The notes under the pieces are model-generated. The model made no database searches and was not told the origin of the DNA. It saw only the letters and a program-made list of their open reading frames with translations. 39,717 nt of DNA from Collinsella aerofaciens (GTDB lineage: Bacteria > Actinomycetota > Coriobacteriia > Coriobacteriales > Coriobacteriaceae), in contig NZ_JADNGN010000019.1 of NCBI RefSeq assembly GCF_015553355.1, positions 1 through 39,717 of the forward strand. Direction: 5' to 3'. Positions 16,569 to 24,045 of this stretch are shown in pieces. A program made the position numbers and the translations under genes. Position 1 is the stretch's first letter. Each line of letters opens with the position of its first letter.

Positions 16569-17870
16569 CTATGCCAGCTTGTCGATTTGCCCAATCTCCC
16601 AAAGCGGAATATTGACGAGCATGCCCTCGTCTCTATATGCCGCCAGGGAGCTCCTCACGCAACGCTCGAGCTTGAATTTTTCGCAGGCTATTTTCAGACT
16701 CTTCGCTTTAAGGTTCTCTGCCGCCTTGACCTCAAGCGGAAGCACGGTTCCCGCATGGTCGATGGCAAAGTCGGTTTCGGCATTGCCAGAGGTAGAGGAC
16801 CAATACGCGGGAGTTTTGTCCTGGAGCAAAAGCTCCTGCGCGACGTATTGTTCGGTCAGCGAACCTTTGAACTCGGTAAAAACAGCGGATCCGTTAAGAA
16901 CGATGGCCGGAGAGAGACCGGAGAGCGCTCCGAGGATGCCGGTGTCGATGCAGAACAGTTTGAAGCCCGAGAGGTCTTCGTAGCTCGAGAGCGGCGCCTT
17001 TAGAGCGGAAACACGTGGCACCTTATGAACGATTCCGTAGTCCGTGAGCCACTGGAGGCTTTCCTCGAAATCGCGTGCGCGCGCTCCGGGGCGAAGGGCG
17101 CCATAGACAAACTTCTTGTTCTCCTTTGCAAGCTGGCCGGGAAGGGATTTCCAAACCAACCTCATGCGCTCGACGATGCGGGCGGGTGCATGTTTGCCAA
17201 AATCGGATTCGTAAGCCTCGATGATTTGCTGCTGAAGCCTTCGGGCTTCGATGAAGTCGCGTGTCTCGGCGAAAGCGGAGACAACTTCGGGCATACCGCC
17301 GACAACAAGGTATTCCTTGAGCAAGCGCTCGAGCTTTTCGGTAACGTTTGCCAGAAGGTTCATGTCTGCGGCAAGGATGGCATCGGCGAGCGGGTTGCCG
17401 TCGACGGCACGAACGAACTCGGCAAACCCCATGGGACGCATGGTGAGCTGGTCGATTTTGCCGACGGGAAATGACTCGTTTTCGCGTCGGAGCGCGAGGC
17501 CCATATAGGAACCGGCTGCCACGATGTGGTATTCGGGTGCAAGTTCGTTGAAGTACTTGAGTGAGGTGATCCCGCGTGGCGCCTCTTGGATCTCGTCGAA
17601 GATGATGAGCGTGTCTGCCGGCGTTACGGTTTGGCCACGTAGGAGTTCTATCTGGGAGATGATGCGCTTGGGGTCGAGGTCCCCATCGAACAGCGAGCGT
17701 GTGCTCGGCTCGAGCATAAAGTCAAAACGAATGACGTTTCGATACTGCTGGCTTGCGAATTCGTTAAGAAGCCAAGTCTTTCCTGTCTGGCGGGCTCCCC
17801 TAAGCAAGAGAGGTTTGCGATTCGCCCTTGATTTCCAAGCGATAAGTTCACTCATAAGCTGTCGCTGCAT
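16569..17870 (-). CDS. AAA ATPase with DUF4143 domain
   Basis: A 433-residue protein of the widespread AAA_14 / DUF4143 group. Walker A is GARQTGKT, Walker B LIIFDEIQ, then sensor-like AAGSYMGLALRR and MRPMGFAEFV. The C-terminal DUF4143 part contains ETDFAIDHAG...LPLEVKAA, which looks like the D...E-x-K core of PD-(D/E)XK nuclease folds. No function is established; ideas in the literature include defence or toxin-like roles. ATG 17870 is chosen because GGGAGG lies just upstream and a TATACT -10 box at 17894-17899 would start transcription about 18 nt before it. GC content is lower than in neighbours, which suggests acquisition. Three 33-bp repeats overlie the upstream promoter region. Confidence 0.82.
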   Translation of the reverse strand: MQRQLMSELIAWKSRANRKPLLLRGARQTGKTWLLNEFASQQYRNVIRFDFMLEPSTRSLFDGDLDPKRIISQIELLRGQTVTPADTLIIFDEIQEAPRGITSLKYFNELAPEYHIVAAGSYMGLALRRENESFPVGKIDQLTMRPMGFAEFVRAVDGNPLADAILAADMNLLANVTEKLERLLKEYLVVGGMPEVVSAFAETRDFIEARRLQQQIIEAYESDFGKHAPARIVERMRLVWKSLPGQLAKENKKFVYGALRPGARARDFEESLQWLTDYGIVHKVPRVSALKAPLSSYEDLSGFKLFCIDTGILGALSGLSPAIVLNGSAVFTEFKGSLTEQYVAQELLLQDKTPAYWSSTSGNAETDFAIDHAGTVLPLEVKAAENLKAKSLKIACEKFKLERCVRSSLAAYRDEGMLVNIPLWEIGQIDKLA

Positions 17871-17893
17871 ATTGCCTCCCAACCCTCTCGGCT

Positions 17894-17999
17894 AGTATAA
17901 GGCCATTTGGTCGTTTCCATCGGAAAATGTGCGAGACAACCACGTTTTTCCATCGGAAAATGTGCGAGACAGCCACGTTTTTCCATCGGAAAATGTGTA
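17894..17999 (-). promoter_or_regulatory. Promoter of the DUF4143 gene with three 33-bp tandem repeats
   Basis: TTCCATCGGAAAATGTG recurs at 17915, 17948 and 17981, an exact 33-bp period, with unit spacers GCGAGACAACCACGTTT and GCGAGACAGCCACGTTT. Each unit contains the inverted repeat TTTTCCATCGGAAAA or most of it. The copy nearest the gene overlaps the expected -35 region of a TATACT -10 box (complement of 17894-17899). The layout suggests three operators for one DNA-binding protein. Confidence 0.6.
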
Positions 18000-18009
18000 A
18001 ATACCAACC

Positions 18010-18080
18010 TAAGTTGCGGTGGAATAGTTCCTAAATGGGCTGGTAAACTGCCAAAACAGGAACTATTCCACCGCAACTTA
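18010..18080. repeat. AAGTTGCGGTG hairpin element, copy 3
   Basis: The arms at 18010-18032 and 18058-18080 are perfect over 23 bp, beginning TAAGTTGCGGTGGAATAGTT. Compared with copy 1 the arms differ (GTGGAATAGTTCCT instead of GTGAAATAGGGACT) but stay paired within the copy, so the element evolves as a hairpin. Confidence 0.87.
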
Positions 18081-18096
18081 GAGCCCCACCGGCGTG

Positions 18097-18135
18097 TAAA
18101 AGAAACGAGCCCGCATCCCTTGGGGACACGGGCTC
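18097..18135 (-). terminator. Terminator of tRNA-Leu
   Basis: On the minus strand GAGCCCG (complement of 18129-18135) pairs with CGGGCTC (complement of 18107-18113) and is followed by GTTTCTTTT. It lies 12 bp beyond the tRNA 3' end. Confidence 0.85.
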
Positions 18136-18147
18136 GAAAGCTCCATA

Positions 18148-18232
18148 TGGTAGGGGCGGTGGGACTCGAACCCACAATCCTTGCGGCGAGAGATTTTAAG
18201 TCTCCTGCGTATGCCAATTCCGCCACGCCCCC
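18148..18232 (-). tRNA. tRNA-Leu (anticodon UAA)
   Basis: An 85-nt class II tRNA with CCA encoded (18148-18150). The 5' acceptor GGGGGCG pairs with CGCCCCT, with one G-U at the end, and the discriminator base is A, as for leucine. The anticodon stem GGAGA/TCTCT holds the loop CTTAAAA, so the anticodon is UAA, reading UUA (and UUG). The T arm is GTGGG-TTCGAGT-CCCAC, and there is a long variable arm. UUA is a rare codon in GC-rich genomes, so this tRNA may serve few genes. Confidence 0.95.
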
Positions 18233-18263
18233 GTGAGACTAGAAGTCTAGCACAAGCCGTCCG

Positions 18264-18887
18264 TTACGCGTTGACGGCCATCGAGTGTTGGCCCGACTTC
18301 TCCAGGAACTCCTGGAACTTGGCTTCGTCGCCCTTGTTCTGGTACTGCAGGGCTAGCAGGTACTCCAAGCGGCAGCGCTTGACCGGGTCGTCGCCGACAT
18401 CCTCGAGCATGCGCTCCAGCTCGGGAATGTCGTTGTGGCGCTTGAGGATCATCGTGTCGTACATCAGCTGACACTCGTGCGCAACTGCCTCGGCCTGACC
18501 GCCCTCAAAGCCCTTGATCTCGTGCAACAGCTCTTTGGACTTTTTGCGGTCCTCCTGGCCAACATAGTAGTTAAAGGCCTTAATCACCAAGTCGACGCGC
18601 TGCATCTTGGGGAGGTTGAGTCCCAGCAGTAGGTCGAACATCTCGCTGGCGCGCTCGTGGTCCTCGCGCAGCAGATAGGAGTTCAGACGCAGGTAGTCGC
18701 GGTTGTAGCGCGGGTACAGCATGCTGGTGAGTTTGCCGTTGAGCAAACGATCGAACTCGTCCCACTGCTTGGCAGCCATAAGCTGCTGCAGGCGCTTAAA
18801 CGTGGTGCGTTTTTTGACGCTAAAGAACACCGACACGGCGATGCAGATGATAACGACGGCGGTCCAGAGGGTGCGGGAATCGGGCAT
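18264..18887 (-). CDS. Membrane-anchored helical-repeat (TPR-like) protein, function unknown
   Basis: A 207-residue protein with one N-terminal membrane helix (about residues 8-24, LWTAVVIICIAVSVFFSV) and then a soluble all-helical region. The repeated pairs of amphipathic helices (for example RLNSYLLREDHERASEMFDLLL, KAFNYYVGQEDRKKSKELLHEI, CRLEYLLALQYQNKGDEAKFQEFL) have the look of TPR units. I do not recognise a named family. It is probably a cytoplasm-facing scaffold. A minus-strand TATAAT (complement of 18943-18948) lies about 55 bp upstream of the ATG and could be its -10 box. Confidence 0.75.
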   Translation of the reverse strand: MPDSRTLWTAVVIICIAVSVFFSVKKRTTFKRLQQLMAAKQWDEFDRLLNGKLTSMLYPRYNRDYLRLNSYLLREDHERASEMFDLLLGLNLPKMQRVDLVIKAFNYYVGQEDRKKSKELLHEIKGFEGGQAEAVAHECQLMYDTMILKRHNDIPELERMLEDVGDDPVKRCRLEYLLALQYQNKGDEAKFQEFLEKSGQHSMAVNA

Positions 18888-18942
18888 ATTAGGGTCCTTA
18901 GTCGCTCATAAAGCGAGCGGTATGACAACACGTACTAGATGT

Positions 18943-18948
18943 ATTATA
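18943..18948 (-). promoter_or_regulatory. Possible -10 box for the helical-repeat gene
   Basis: A perfect TATAAT on the minus strand. The sequence 17 bp upstream is not a good -35, so the call is tentative. Confidence 0.4.
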
Positions 18949-19050
18949 CGCAGCGCGCAAGCAAACTGGCATAAAAGCTCATCGAGGCCGAGTGCCATCG
19001 CTCGCTGCGGTACACTTACCTAAAGTAAACCATGAAGGGAGACATTACCT

Positions 19051-19338
19051 ATGAAGAAGATCGTTTTGGCTTGCGGTGCTGGCGCTGCTACTTCCACGCT
19101 CGTTGCCCAGAAGGTCGCTACTCTGCTCGACGCCAACGGTTATGCCGACAAGTACGAGATCGTGCAGTGCGCCATCTCCGAGGCCAAGGATTACTGCGAC
19201 GAGGGCGCCGACCTGCTGATCGCCACCACCGTTGCCCCCGAGGGCCTCACCTGCCCGTACGTGAGCGGCGTGCCCTTCATGACTGGCATGAACCGCGTCG
19301 CTGCCGAGAAGGCCGTTCTCGACGTCATGGCTCAGTAG
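19051..19338 (+). CDS. PTS system IIB component, galactitol/ascorbate-like, without IIA or IIC
   Basis: A 95-residue phosphocarrier domain of the galactitol (GatB-like) IIB family. The phosphorylated residue is Cys8 in LACGAGAATSTLVA, followed by the conserved small-residue helix start. Normally IIB passes phosphate from IIA to sugar during IIC transport. No IIA or IIC gene lies within the window, so it may work with subunits encoded elsewhere or be regulatory. AAGGGAG precedes ATG 19051. The VOC-domain gene starts only 11 bases after its stop, so they probably act together. Confidence 0.85.
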   Translation: MKKIVLACGAGAATSTLVAQKVATLLDANGYADKYEIVQCAISEAKDYCDEGADLLIATTVAPEGLTCPYVSGVPFMTGMNRVAAEKAVLDVMAQ

Positions 19339-19349
19339 GCGCTGACTGT

Positions 19350-19724
19350 ATGAATGAGCAGAACGCCAATCCGGTCGAGCTCTTTGGCATGCGCGTTGCC
19401 CATGTGGGCATTAACGCCACCGACCCGGCAGACGCCCTGGAGATCGCGGAGCTGTTCTCGACGATGATGGGCCTGCCCGTCATCGAGACCCCGGTTTCGT
19501 ACTTCAACGATTCGCTGGTCGAGATCATGAAGCAGAACGGTCGTGGCACCAAAGGCCACATCGGCTTTGCCGTTAACGACATCGATGCAGCTGAGAAGTG
19601 GTTTGCCGAGCGCGGGCTCGAGGTCAACGAAGAGTCGCGCGCACTGCTGCCCGACGGTGGTACCAAGCTCGTGTACTTTAAGCGCGAGTTCGCCGGTTTC
19701 GCCGTGCACCTGTGCCGCGAGTAG
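19350..19724 (+). CDS. VOC-family protein resembling the C-terminal domain of KHG/KDPG aldolases
   Basis: A 124-residue vicinal-oxygen-chelate (glyoxalase-fold) protein with the two beta-alpha-beta3 halves: VAHVGINATDPADALEIAEL near the start and KGHIGFAVNDIDAAEKWF in the middle. From memory the sequence most resembles the VOC domain attached to the C-terminus of some Firmicute 2-keto-3-deoxy-6-phosphogluconate aldolases (HVGINA...GHI...GGFAVHL), here free. That would fit sugar-acid metabolism and the neighbouring PTS IIB. The substrate is unknown. ATG 19350 has no clear ribosome-binding site, suggesting coupling to the upstream gene. Confidence 0.78.
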   Translation: MNEQNANPVELFGMRVAHVGINATDPADALEIAELFSTMMGLPVIETPVSYFNDSLVEIMKQNGRGTKGHIGFAVNDIDAAEKWFAERGLEVNEESRALLPDGGTKLVYFKREFAGFAVHLCRE

Positions 19725-19748
19725 CGCACAAGCTGCCATAGCTGGCAA

Positions 19749-19787
19749 AAAGGGATAGGGCCGCGTGGCCCTATCCCTTTATTTATG
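19749..19787. terminator. Bidirectional terminator
   Basis: AAAGGGATAGGGCC (19749-19762) pairs perfectly with GGCCCTATCCCTTT (19767-19780) around GCGT. A T-rich tail follows on the plus strand (TTTATTTAT) and a T run on the minus strand. It serves the VOC gene and the convergent histidine kinase gene. Confidence 0.9.
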
Positions 19788-19799
19788 TCGAGGGGCTTC

Positions 19800-21095
19800 C
19801 TACCGCGGCAGGCGAATCGTAAAGCGGCTGCCGACGCCCTCGACCGAGGTCACGCCGATGACGCCGCCGTGGCTGTCGACGATCCACTTGGCGATAGCGA
19901 GCCCCAGGCCCGAACCCTGCGCGCCGGCATCGCGCGCGTTGTCGGCACGGTAGAACCGCTCGAACGCGTGAGCTGCGGATTCCTGGTTCATGCCGATGCC
20001 TTCGTCCTCAACGCTTATGTCGATCGTGCCCGCGCCCGCATCTGGCGCTACGCCAAACGAGATGGGCGTGCCCGCGTCCGAATACTTGGCGGCGTTTTGC
20101 ACGATCACGCGAAGAGCCTGCTTCACGAGCACCACGTCGACGGGCGCGGCGCAGCGCGGGTCGCTGACAAGCGCAGCGTCAAAGGCCAGCCGATACGTGT
20201 GCGCGGCATCGATCATCTGCGATTCTTCGCATACCTCGCTGACCAGTGCAGCCAAGTTGGTATGCGCGCGCCGCAGGACCGTGCGCCCGGCATCGCCGCG
20301 CGCCAAAAACAGCAGCTGCTCCACAAGCTCTTGCATGTGCTCGCTTTCGGCTTTAAGGGACGCGATGGATTCCGCCAGCACGTCCGGGTCGTCCTTACCC
20401 CAGCGGTCGAGCATGTTCACGTAGCCCTGAATCACCGCGATGGGCGTGCGTAGCTCGTGGCTTGCATCGTTGACAAAGCGCATCTGCTGCAGCTTTGCCT
20501 CTTGCATCTGGCGCAGCAGGCGGTTGAGCGCGACCTCGATGCTTGCCAGGTCGGCGTCGCCGGTGGTGACGCTCGGCGAGTCGACGCTTGCGCGCTCGAT
20601 GGCCTGCTCCAGTGTCTCCATTTTGCCGCCGGCGAGTTGCATGCGGCCGAGTTCGTCCACGCGCAGTGCCAAGTCGTTGAGCGGTGCCATGGTACGGCGC
20701 ACACGGCGGGCACCGCCGAGCATGTTGAGCACGCTGATGACCTGCCAACCCACAACGACAAGGTAGAGAGGCCATAGCGTGACGAGGTCCTGCGCGAGGG
20801 GGAAAGTCTTGGTGGTACGCGCGAGCTCGACGGTATAGGTGAGCGTTGTCAGGTCCCAGCCGCGCGCGGGCGTCAGCGTCATGCCGCGAACGGTGGCGCT
20901 GGGGATCCATCCTGCGGTAAACGCGCCGTTGGGCAGCGTCTGGTTGTATCCATAGACGAGGATCGCCGCCACAATCACTACTAGCAGCAGGTCGAGCCAA
21001 ACGTAGCTCATCAGGCGGCGCCACATATAGCTCCAGTTGATGGCGCGGGCGATGGAGGTGACGCGCTTGGCCTCGGCGTTACGCGCGGCAGACAT
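19800..21095 (-). CDS. Sensor histidine kinase
   Basis: A 431-residue membrane kinase. Two membrane helices (about residues 32-52 and 100-120) flank an extracytoplasmic sensor of about 50 residues; a HAMP-like linker follows. The H box is NDASHELRTPIAVIQGY with His213, the N box VIVQNAAKYS, G1 DISVEDEGIGM, F FERFYRAD and G2 GSGLGLAIAKWIV. It autophosphorylates and donates phosphate to the partner regulator. The start at 21095 (MSAARNAEAK) overlaps the regulator by 17 bp, so translation is coupled; a later start is possible. The signal sensed is unknown. Confidence 0.88.
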   Translation of the reverse strand: MSAARNAEAKRVTSIARAINWSYMWRRLMSYVWLDLLLVVIVAAILVYGYNQTLPNGAFTAGWIPSATVRGMTLTPARGWDLTTLTYTVELARTTKTFPLAQDLVTLWPLYLVVVGWQVISVLNMLGGARRVRRTMAPLNDLALRVDELGRMQLAGGKMETLEQAIERASVDSPSVTTGDADLASIEVALNRLLRQMQEAKLQQMRFVNDASHELRTPIAVIQGYVNMLDRWGKDDPDVLAESIASLKAESEHMQELVEQLLFLARGDAGRTVLRRAHTNLAALVSEVCEESQMIDAAHTYRLAFDAALVSDPRCAAPVDVVLVKQALRVIVQNAAKYSDAGTPISFGVAPDAGAGTIDISVEDEGIGMNQESAAHAFERFYRADNARDAGAQGSGLGLAIAKWIVDSHGGVIGVTSVEGVGSRFTIRLPR

Positions 21096-21858
21096 AGCCC
21101 ACCCCGCGCACGGTCTGGATGATGCGGGCGCCGCCGGCGTCCTCGATCTTGGCGCGTAGATGCGCGATGTGCACGTCGACGTTGTTGGTGTCGCCCATGT
21201 ATTCGTAGCCCAGCGCTTCGTGCGCGATGCGTTCGCGCGTGAGCACGGTCTCGGCATGCGCCATAAGCAGGGCGAGGACATCGAACTCGCGGGCCGTGAG
21301 CGCAATGGGCGAGCCGCCGACCGTGACTTCGCGGCGGTCGGGGTCGAGCGCAACCGAGCCCACGGCGAGCGTGGCGGGGGAGAGCGAGGCGGAAACCTGG
21401 GTCGAGTCGCTGACCGGGGGCATCGCAGTGGCGCCGACACCCGTGCCGCCTGCCGCGCCCGTCCCGATGCCGCCAACGCCCGAAGCCGCCCGCACGGCTT
21501 CCGAGCGCTTCAGCGCCACGCGGATCCGTGCGAACAGCTCTTCAATCGCAAACGGCTTGGTCAGGTAATCGTCGGCGCCGGCATCGAGCCCGGCCACCTT
21601 GTCCATCACGGCATCGCGCGCGGTGACCATGATCACCGGCACATCCTTGTGCTTGCGTACGCGCCGCAGGACCTCCATGCCGTTGAGCTGCGGCAGCAGT
21701 ACATCGAGCAGAATCAAATCGTAGTCGCGCTCCAGTGCCAGGTCCACGGCGGTGCGGCCGTCGGCGGCATGTTCCACCCGGTAGCCCTCGTGCTCCAGCT
21801 CGAGCGTCACAAAGCGGGCGATTTTCTCCTCGTCCTCTACGATCAGGATCCGTGCCAT
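21079..21858 (-). CDS. OmpR/PhoB-family response regulator with a long linker
   Basis: A 259-residue regulator. The receiver (1-about 120) has acidic Asp9/Glu10, phospho-acceptor Asp52 in LILLDVLLP and Lys101 in YLTKPF. The winged-helix DNA-binding domain ends GVGYVCRA. Between them lies an unusual Gly/Ala/Thr-rich linker of roughly 45 residues (GVGGIGTGAAGGTGVGA...), making the protein about 30 residues longer than the usual 225-230. The ATG at 21858 follows GGGGGG and gives the canonical start MARILIVEDEEK. It lies between the DUF4342 gene and the kinase gene in one operon. Confidence 0.9.
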   Translation of the reverse strand: MARILIVEDEEKIARFVTLELEHEGYRVEHAADGRTAVDLALERDYDLILLDVLLPQLNGMEVLRRVRKHKDVPVIMVTARDAVMDKVAGLDAGADDYLTKPFAIEELFARIRVALKRSEAVRAASGVGGIGTGAAGGTGVGATAMPPVSDSTQVSASLSPATLAVGSVALDPDRREVTVGGSPIALTAREFDVLALLMAHAETVLTRERIAHEALGYEYMGDTNNVDVHIAHLRAKIEDAGGARIIQTVRGVGYVCRA

Positions 21859-21877
21859 ACGTGCCCCCCGTCTGCGA

Positions 21878-22420
21878 TTACTTGTCGTCGTTGAGATTTT
21901 GCTTGATGTCGTCCGCGGCGTCGGCGGCGTGATCCATAAGGTTGTTGATGCTGCCGGGCACGTCGCCGTCGCTGTCGATGCGGTAGCGCATGCCAAAGAA
22001 CAGGCCAATCAGCATCAGCCAAATCGTAGCGCCCCAGGCAAACAGGGCGATGATGGGGATCAGGATGGGGATGTTGAGGATGATCGCATCGCGGCGCGTG
22101 GCGATAAACTTGGTGTCCAGGCTCAGGCGGAAGAGCTTTTTGAGGTACTCCCATACGCTGTCCACCTTCTTGGAGAAGTCGGTCTTTTCGCTCGACTTCT
22201 CGTAGGCGGCCTGCGCGGCGACCATCTCGGCTGAAGGCTCATCGACTGGCGCGGACTCGGTGGCGGCGTGCGCCGACGTGGTCTGCGTCTTGCCCTGCGA
22301 CTCGAGCCAAATGATGGCGTCCAAAACGTTGCCGTCGGCGGCGTCGAGCGCGGCCTTGGCATCGGTGTAGCTCACGTTGCACTTGGTGCGGATGGTTTCA
22401 ACTTTTTCGAGGTCGTCCAT
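21878..22420 (-). CDS. DUF4342 / UBA-like domain membrane protein
   Basis: A 180-residue protein. Residues 1-45 form a UBA-like three-helix domain typical of DUF4342 (EKVETIRTKCNVSYTDAKAALDAADGNVLDAIIWLES). A charged region follows (about 46-105), then hydrophobic segments at roughly 112-145 (NIPILIPIIALFAWGATIWLMLIGLFFG), likely one or two membrane helices, and an acidic tail. It is the first gene of the DUF4342 - regulator - kinase operon, 19 bp before the regulator start. Function is unknown; a role in the signalling system is suggested by position only. AAGGACAGG precedes the ATG. Confidence 0.8.
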   Translation of the reverse strand: MDDLEKVETIRTKCNVSYTDAKAALDAADGNVLDAIIWLESQGKTQTTSAHAATESAPVDEPSAEMVAAQAAYEKSSEKTDFSKKVDSVWEYLKKLFRLSLDTKFIATRRDAIILNIPILIPIIALFAWGATIWLMLIGLFFGMRYRIDSDGDVPGSINNLMDHAADAADDIKQNLNDDK

Positions 22421-22977
22421 GACCTGTCCTTTCGTTCGATGGGCGCGACGCCGGGCAATCTGCCCGGGCGCGAGCGTTGCGTTCGGCGGCCTGCGTTGCG
22501 CGGCGCCGCCTCGCCCTTGGTCGAACTCTATAGTGCAGGTTATAGATTAAGCGATTCTTGAGCCAAGATTAACGTTGGATGAGTTTTTGGGTGGCGGTGG
22601 GGAAGGGAGAGGTGTCTTTTTGGATAGCTAGCAGCGAGGTCTAATACTTTCCCGAGAAGTGAACGAGCTAAAACGGACCCCCGAAGCATTGACACTTTAA
22701 AGGTGCCGCTTCCTGCGGTTTCAATGCTGAAATCCCACGATTTTGCCGTCGAAAAATGCGGCTGTTTCAGGGGTCCAAAAACAGCCGTTCACTTCTCGGG
22801 AAAAGTATTAGACCTCGATAGCGGGGGATGGGGTGCCGGTGCAAAACGGCGTCAAGGGTTGGTCGAGCAGGCGGTTTCCCCATGGATGTCCGCACGACAT
22901 GTGACACTTACCCTGCCGTCCTGCTCTGCCGCGGCGGCATGTACCCAAACAACGACCCTCTAAGGAGTTCGATATTG
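22421..22977. other. 557-bp intergenic region between divergent genes
   Basis: It should hold the promoter of the DUF4342 operon on its left side; a minus-strand TATAGA near 22530 is a weak candidate. The middle is occupied by the MITE-like element at 22635-22817. A plus-strand promoter for the small membrane protein gene must be to the right but is not evident. No protein gene is convincing here. Confidence 0.5.
22635..22817. mobile_element. 183-bp MITE-like element with ~42-bp terminal inverted repeats
   Basis: The ends begin CGAGGTCTAATACTTTCCCG and are inverted copies of each other over about 34 bp, with one T inserted in the right arm. Inside, GGACCCC pairs with GGGGTCC and AGCATTGA with TCAATGCT, so nearly the whole element folds back. 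It carries no gene. No clear target-site duplication is visible. Non-autonomous insertion by a transposase encoded elsewhere is the best explanation. Confidence 0.8.
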
Positions 22978-23217
22978 ATGAGTGACAACACCAAGCATCT
23001 CGCAAAGAAGTGCGCCAAGGACGCGGGACCGTGCCTCGCGCTGTGCGTAGCCGGCGCAGCGGTCGCGCTGCTGGCTGTTCTGGGGCCATTCGACGTGCTC
23101 CGAAGTACCAGTTCCCTGCACGTTTGCATGGCCCTTGCCGGCGCCATGATGACCGGCGGCGTGCTCGATCTGGTTTTTTGGGTGCTTGACCCGTTTGGAT
23201 GGAAGAACGAGGGGTAA
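22978..23217 (+). CDS. Small two-helix membrane protein, function unknown
   Basis: A 79-residue protein with two membrane helices (about residues 17-37, CLALCVAGAAVALLAVLG, and 48-70, MALAGAMMTGGVLDLVFWVL). The N-terminus is basic (NTKHLAKKCAKDAG), as for an inner-membrane protein, and the end is a short charged tail. TAAGGAG lies 11 bases before ATG 22978. I do not recognise the family. It is followed after 85 bp by the metallophosphoesterase gene. Confidence 0.65.
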   Translation: MSDNTKHLAKKCAKDAGPCLALCVAGAAVALLAVLGPFDVLRSTSSLHVCMALAGAMMTGGVLDLVFWVLDPFGWKNEG

Positions 23218-23302
23218 GCCCTAAGGGATGGAAGGGCTGGAACGGTTAGCTTAGTAATCGTGCAGGATGTGGGCTAGCGACTTGCAGGGAAGTGGTGATC
23301 CG

Positions 23303-24028
23303 ATGACGGTCTATGTGACGGGCGATATTCACAGCGGCCTCGACATGCAAAAGCTGCGCGACTGGGATCTTGGGGATAGCCTGACGGGCGACGACTATCT
23401 CATCATCGCGGGCGACTTTGGCTTTCCGTGGGATTTTTCTGCCGAGGAGTGCGCCGATATCGCCTGGCTGGAGTCGCGCCCTTATACCGTGCTGTTCGTC
23501 GACGGCAACCACGAACGTTTCGATCACTGGGCGGAGCGTCCCATGGAGCTGTGGCACGGTGGGCTGACGCAGCGCCTGTCGGACACCTCGCCCATTCGGC
23601 GCCTAACACGCGGCGAGGTTTTTGAACTCGATGGCTCAACGATCCTTACCATGGGCGGCGCCACGAGCGTGGATAAGGAATACCGCATACCGTATTCCAG
23701 CTGGTGGCCACAGGAGCTGCCGGACGAGCGCAACTTCGAGGAGGCGCGGGCAAAGCTCGACAGCGTGGGCTGGAAGGTCGACTACGTGATCACCCACACC
23801 TGCTCCACGCGCATGCTTTCGCCCACGCTCTATCCGGCGCCCGGCTGGAATTACCCCGCCGTTGATCAGCTTACGGCATTTTTCGATGAGCTGGAAGACC
23901 GCTTGGATTACAAGCGTTGGTACTACGGGCATTTCCATCGGGATGCCAACCCGGCCGAGCGCCACACCGTGCTCTACGACCACATCGTTCGCCTGGGCGA
24001 CGAACTCCAGCCCTGGGATGTTGCGTAG
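23303..24028 (+). CDS. Metallophosphoesterase
   Basis: A 241-residue calcineurin-like phosphoesterase. Metal-site motifs in order: VTGDIHSG (D-x-H), IIAGDFGFP (GD), VDGNHERFD (GNHE), VITHTCS (H) and WYYGHFHRD (GHFH). This is the phage-lambda-phosphatase-like small family seen in many gut bacteria; the substrate is not known. The start ATG 23303 gives a standard N-terminus (MTVYVTGDIH). It is convergent with the GluQ-RS gene, with only 17 bp between the two stops and no terminator hairpin. Confidence 0.88.
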   Translation: MTVYVTGDIHSGLDMQKLRDWDLGDSLTGDDYLIIAGDFGFPWDFSAEECADIAWLESRPYTVLFVDGNHERFDHWAERPMELWHGGLTQRLSDTSPIRRLTRGEVFELDGSTILTMGGATSVDKEYRIPYSSWWPQELPDERNFEEARAKLDSVGWKVDYVITHTCSTRMLSPTLYPAPGWNYPAVDQLTAFFDELEDRLDYKRWYYGHFHRDANPAERHTVLYDHIVRLGDELQPWDVA

Positions 24029-24045
24029 AGGCGGGGCGTATTTGG

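Noticed and set aside
17914-17999. Possible CRISPR array (repeated 33-bp units)
   Set aside because: The units are adjacent and nearly identical over the full 33 bp, with no unique spacers and no cas genes nearby.
17852-18226. A minus-strand frame of 124 codons starting MAELAYAGDL
   Set aside because: It begins inside the tRNA-Leu gene and runs through the hairpin repeat and the tandem repeats; such frames over tRNA genes are well-known artefacts.
19032-19349. A long N-terminal extension of the VOC protein in its own frame
   Set aside because: That stretch is read in another frame as the well-conserved PTS IIB protein, and the extension is Arg-rich shadow sequence.
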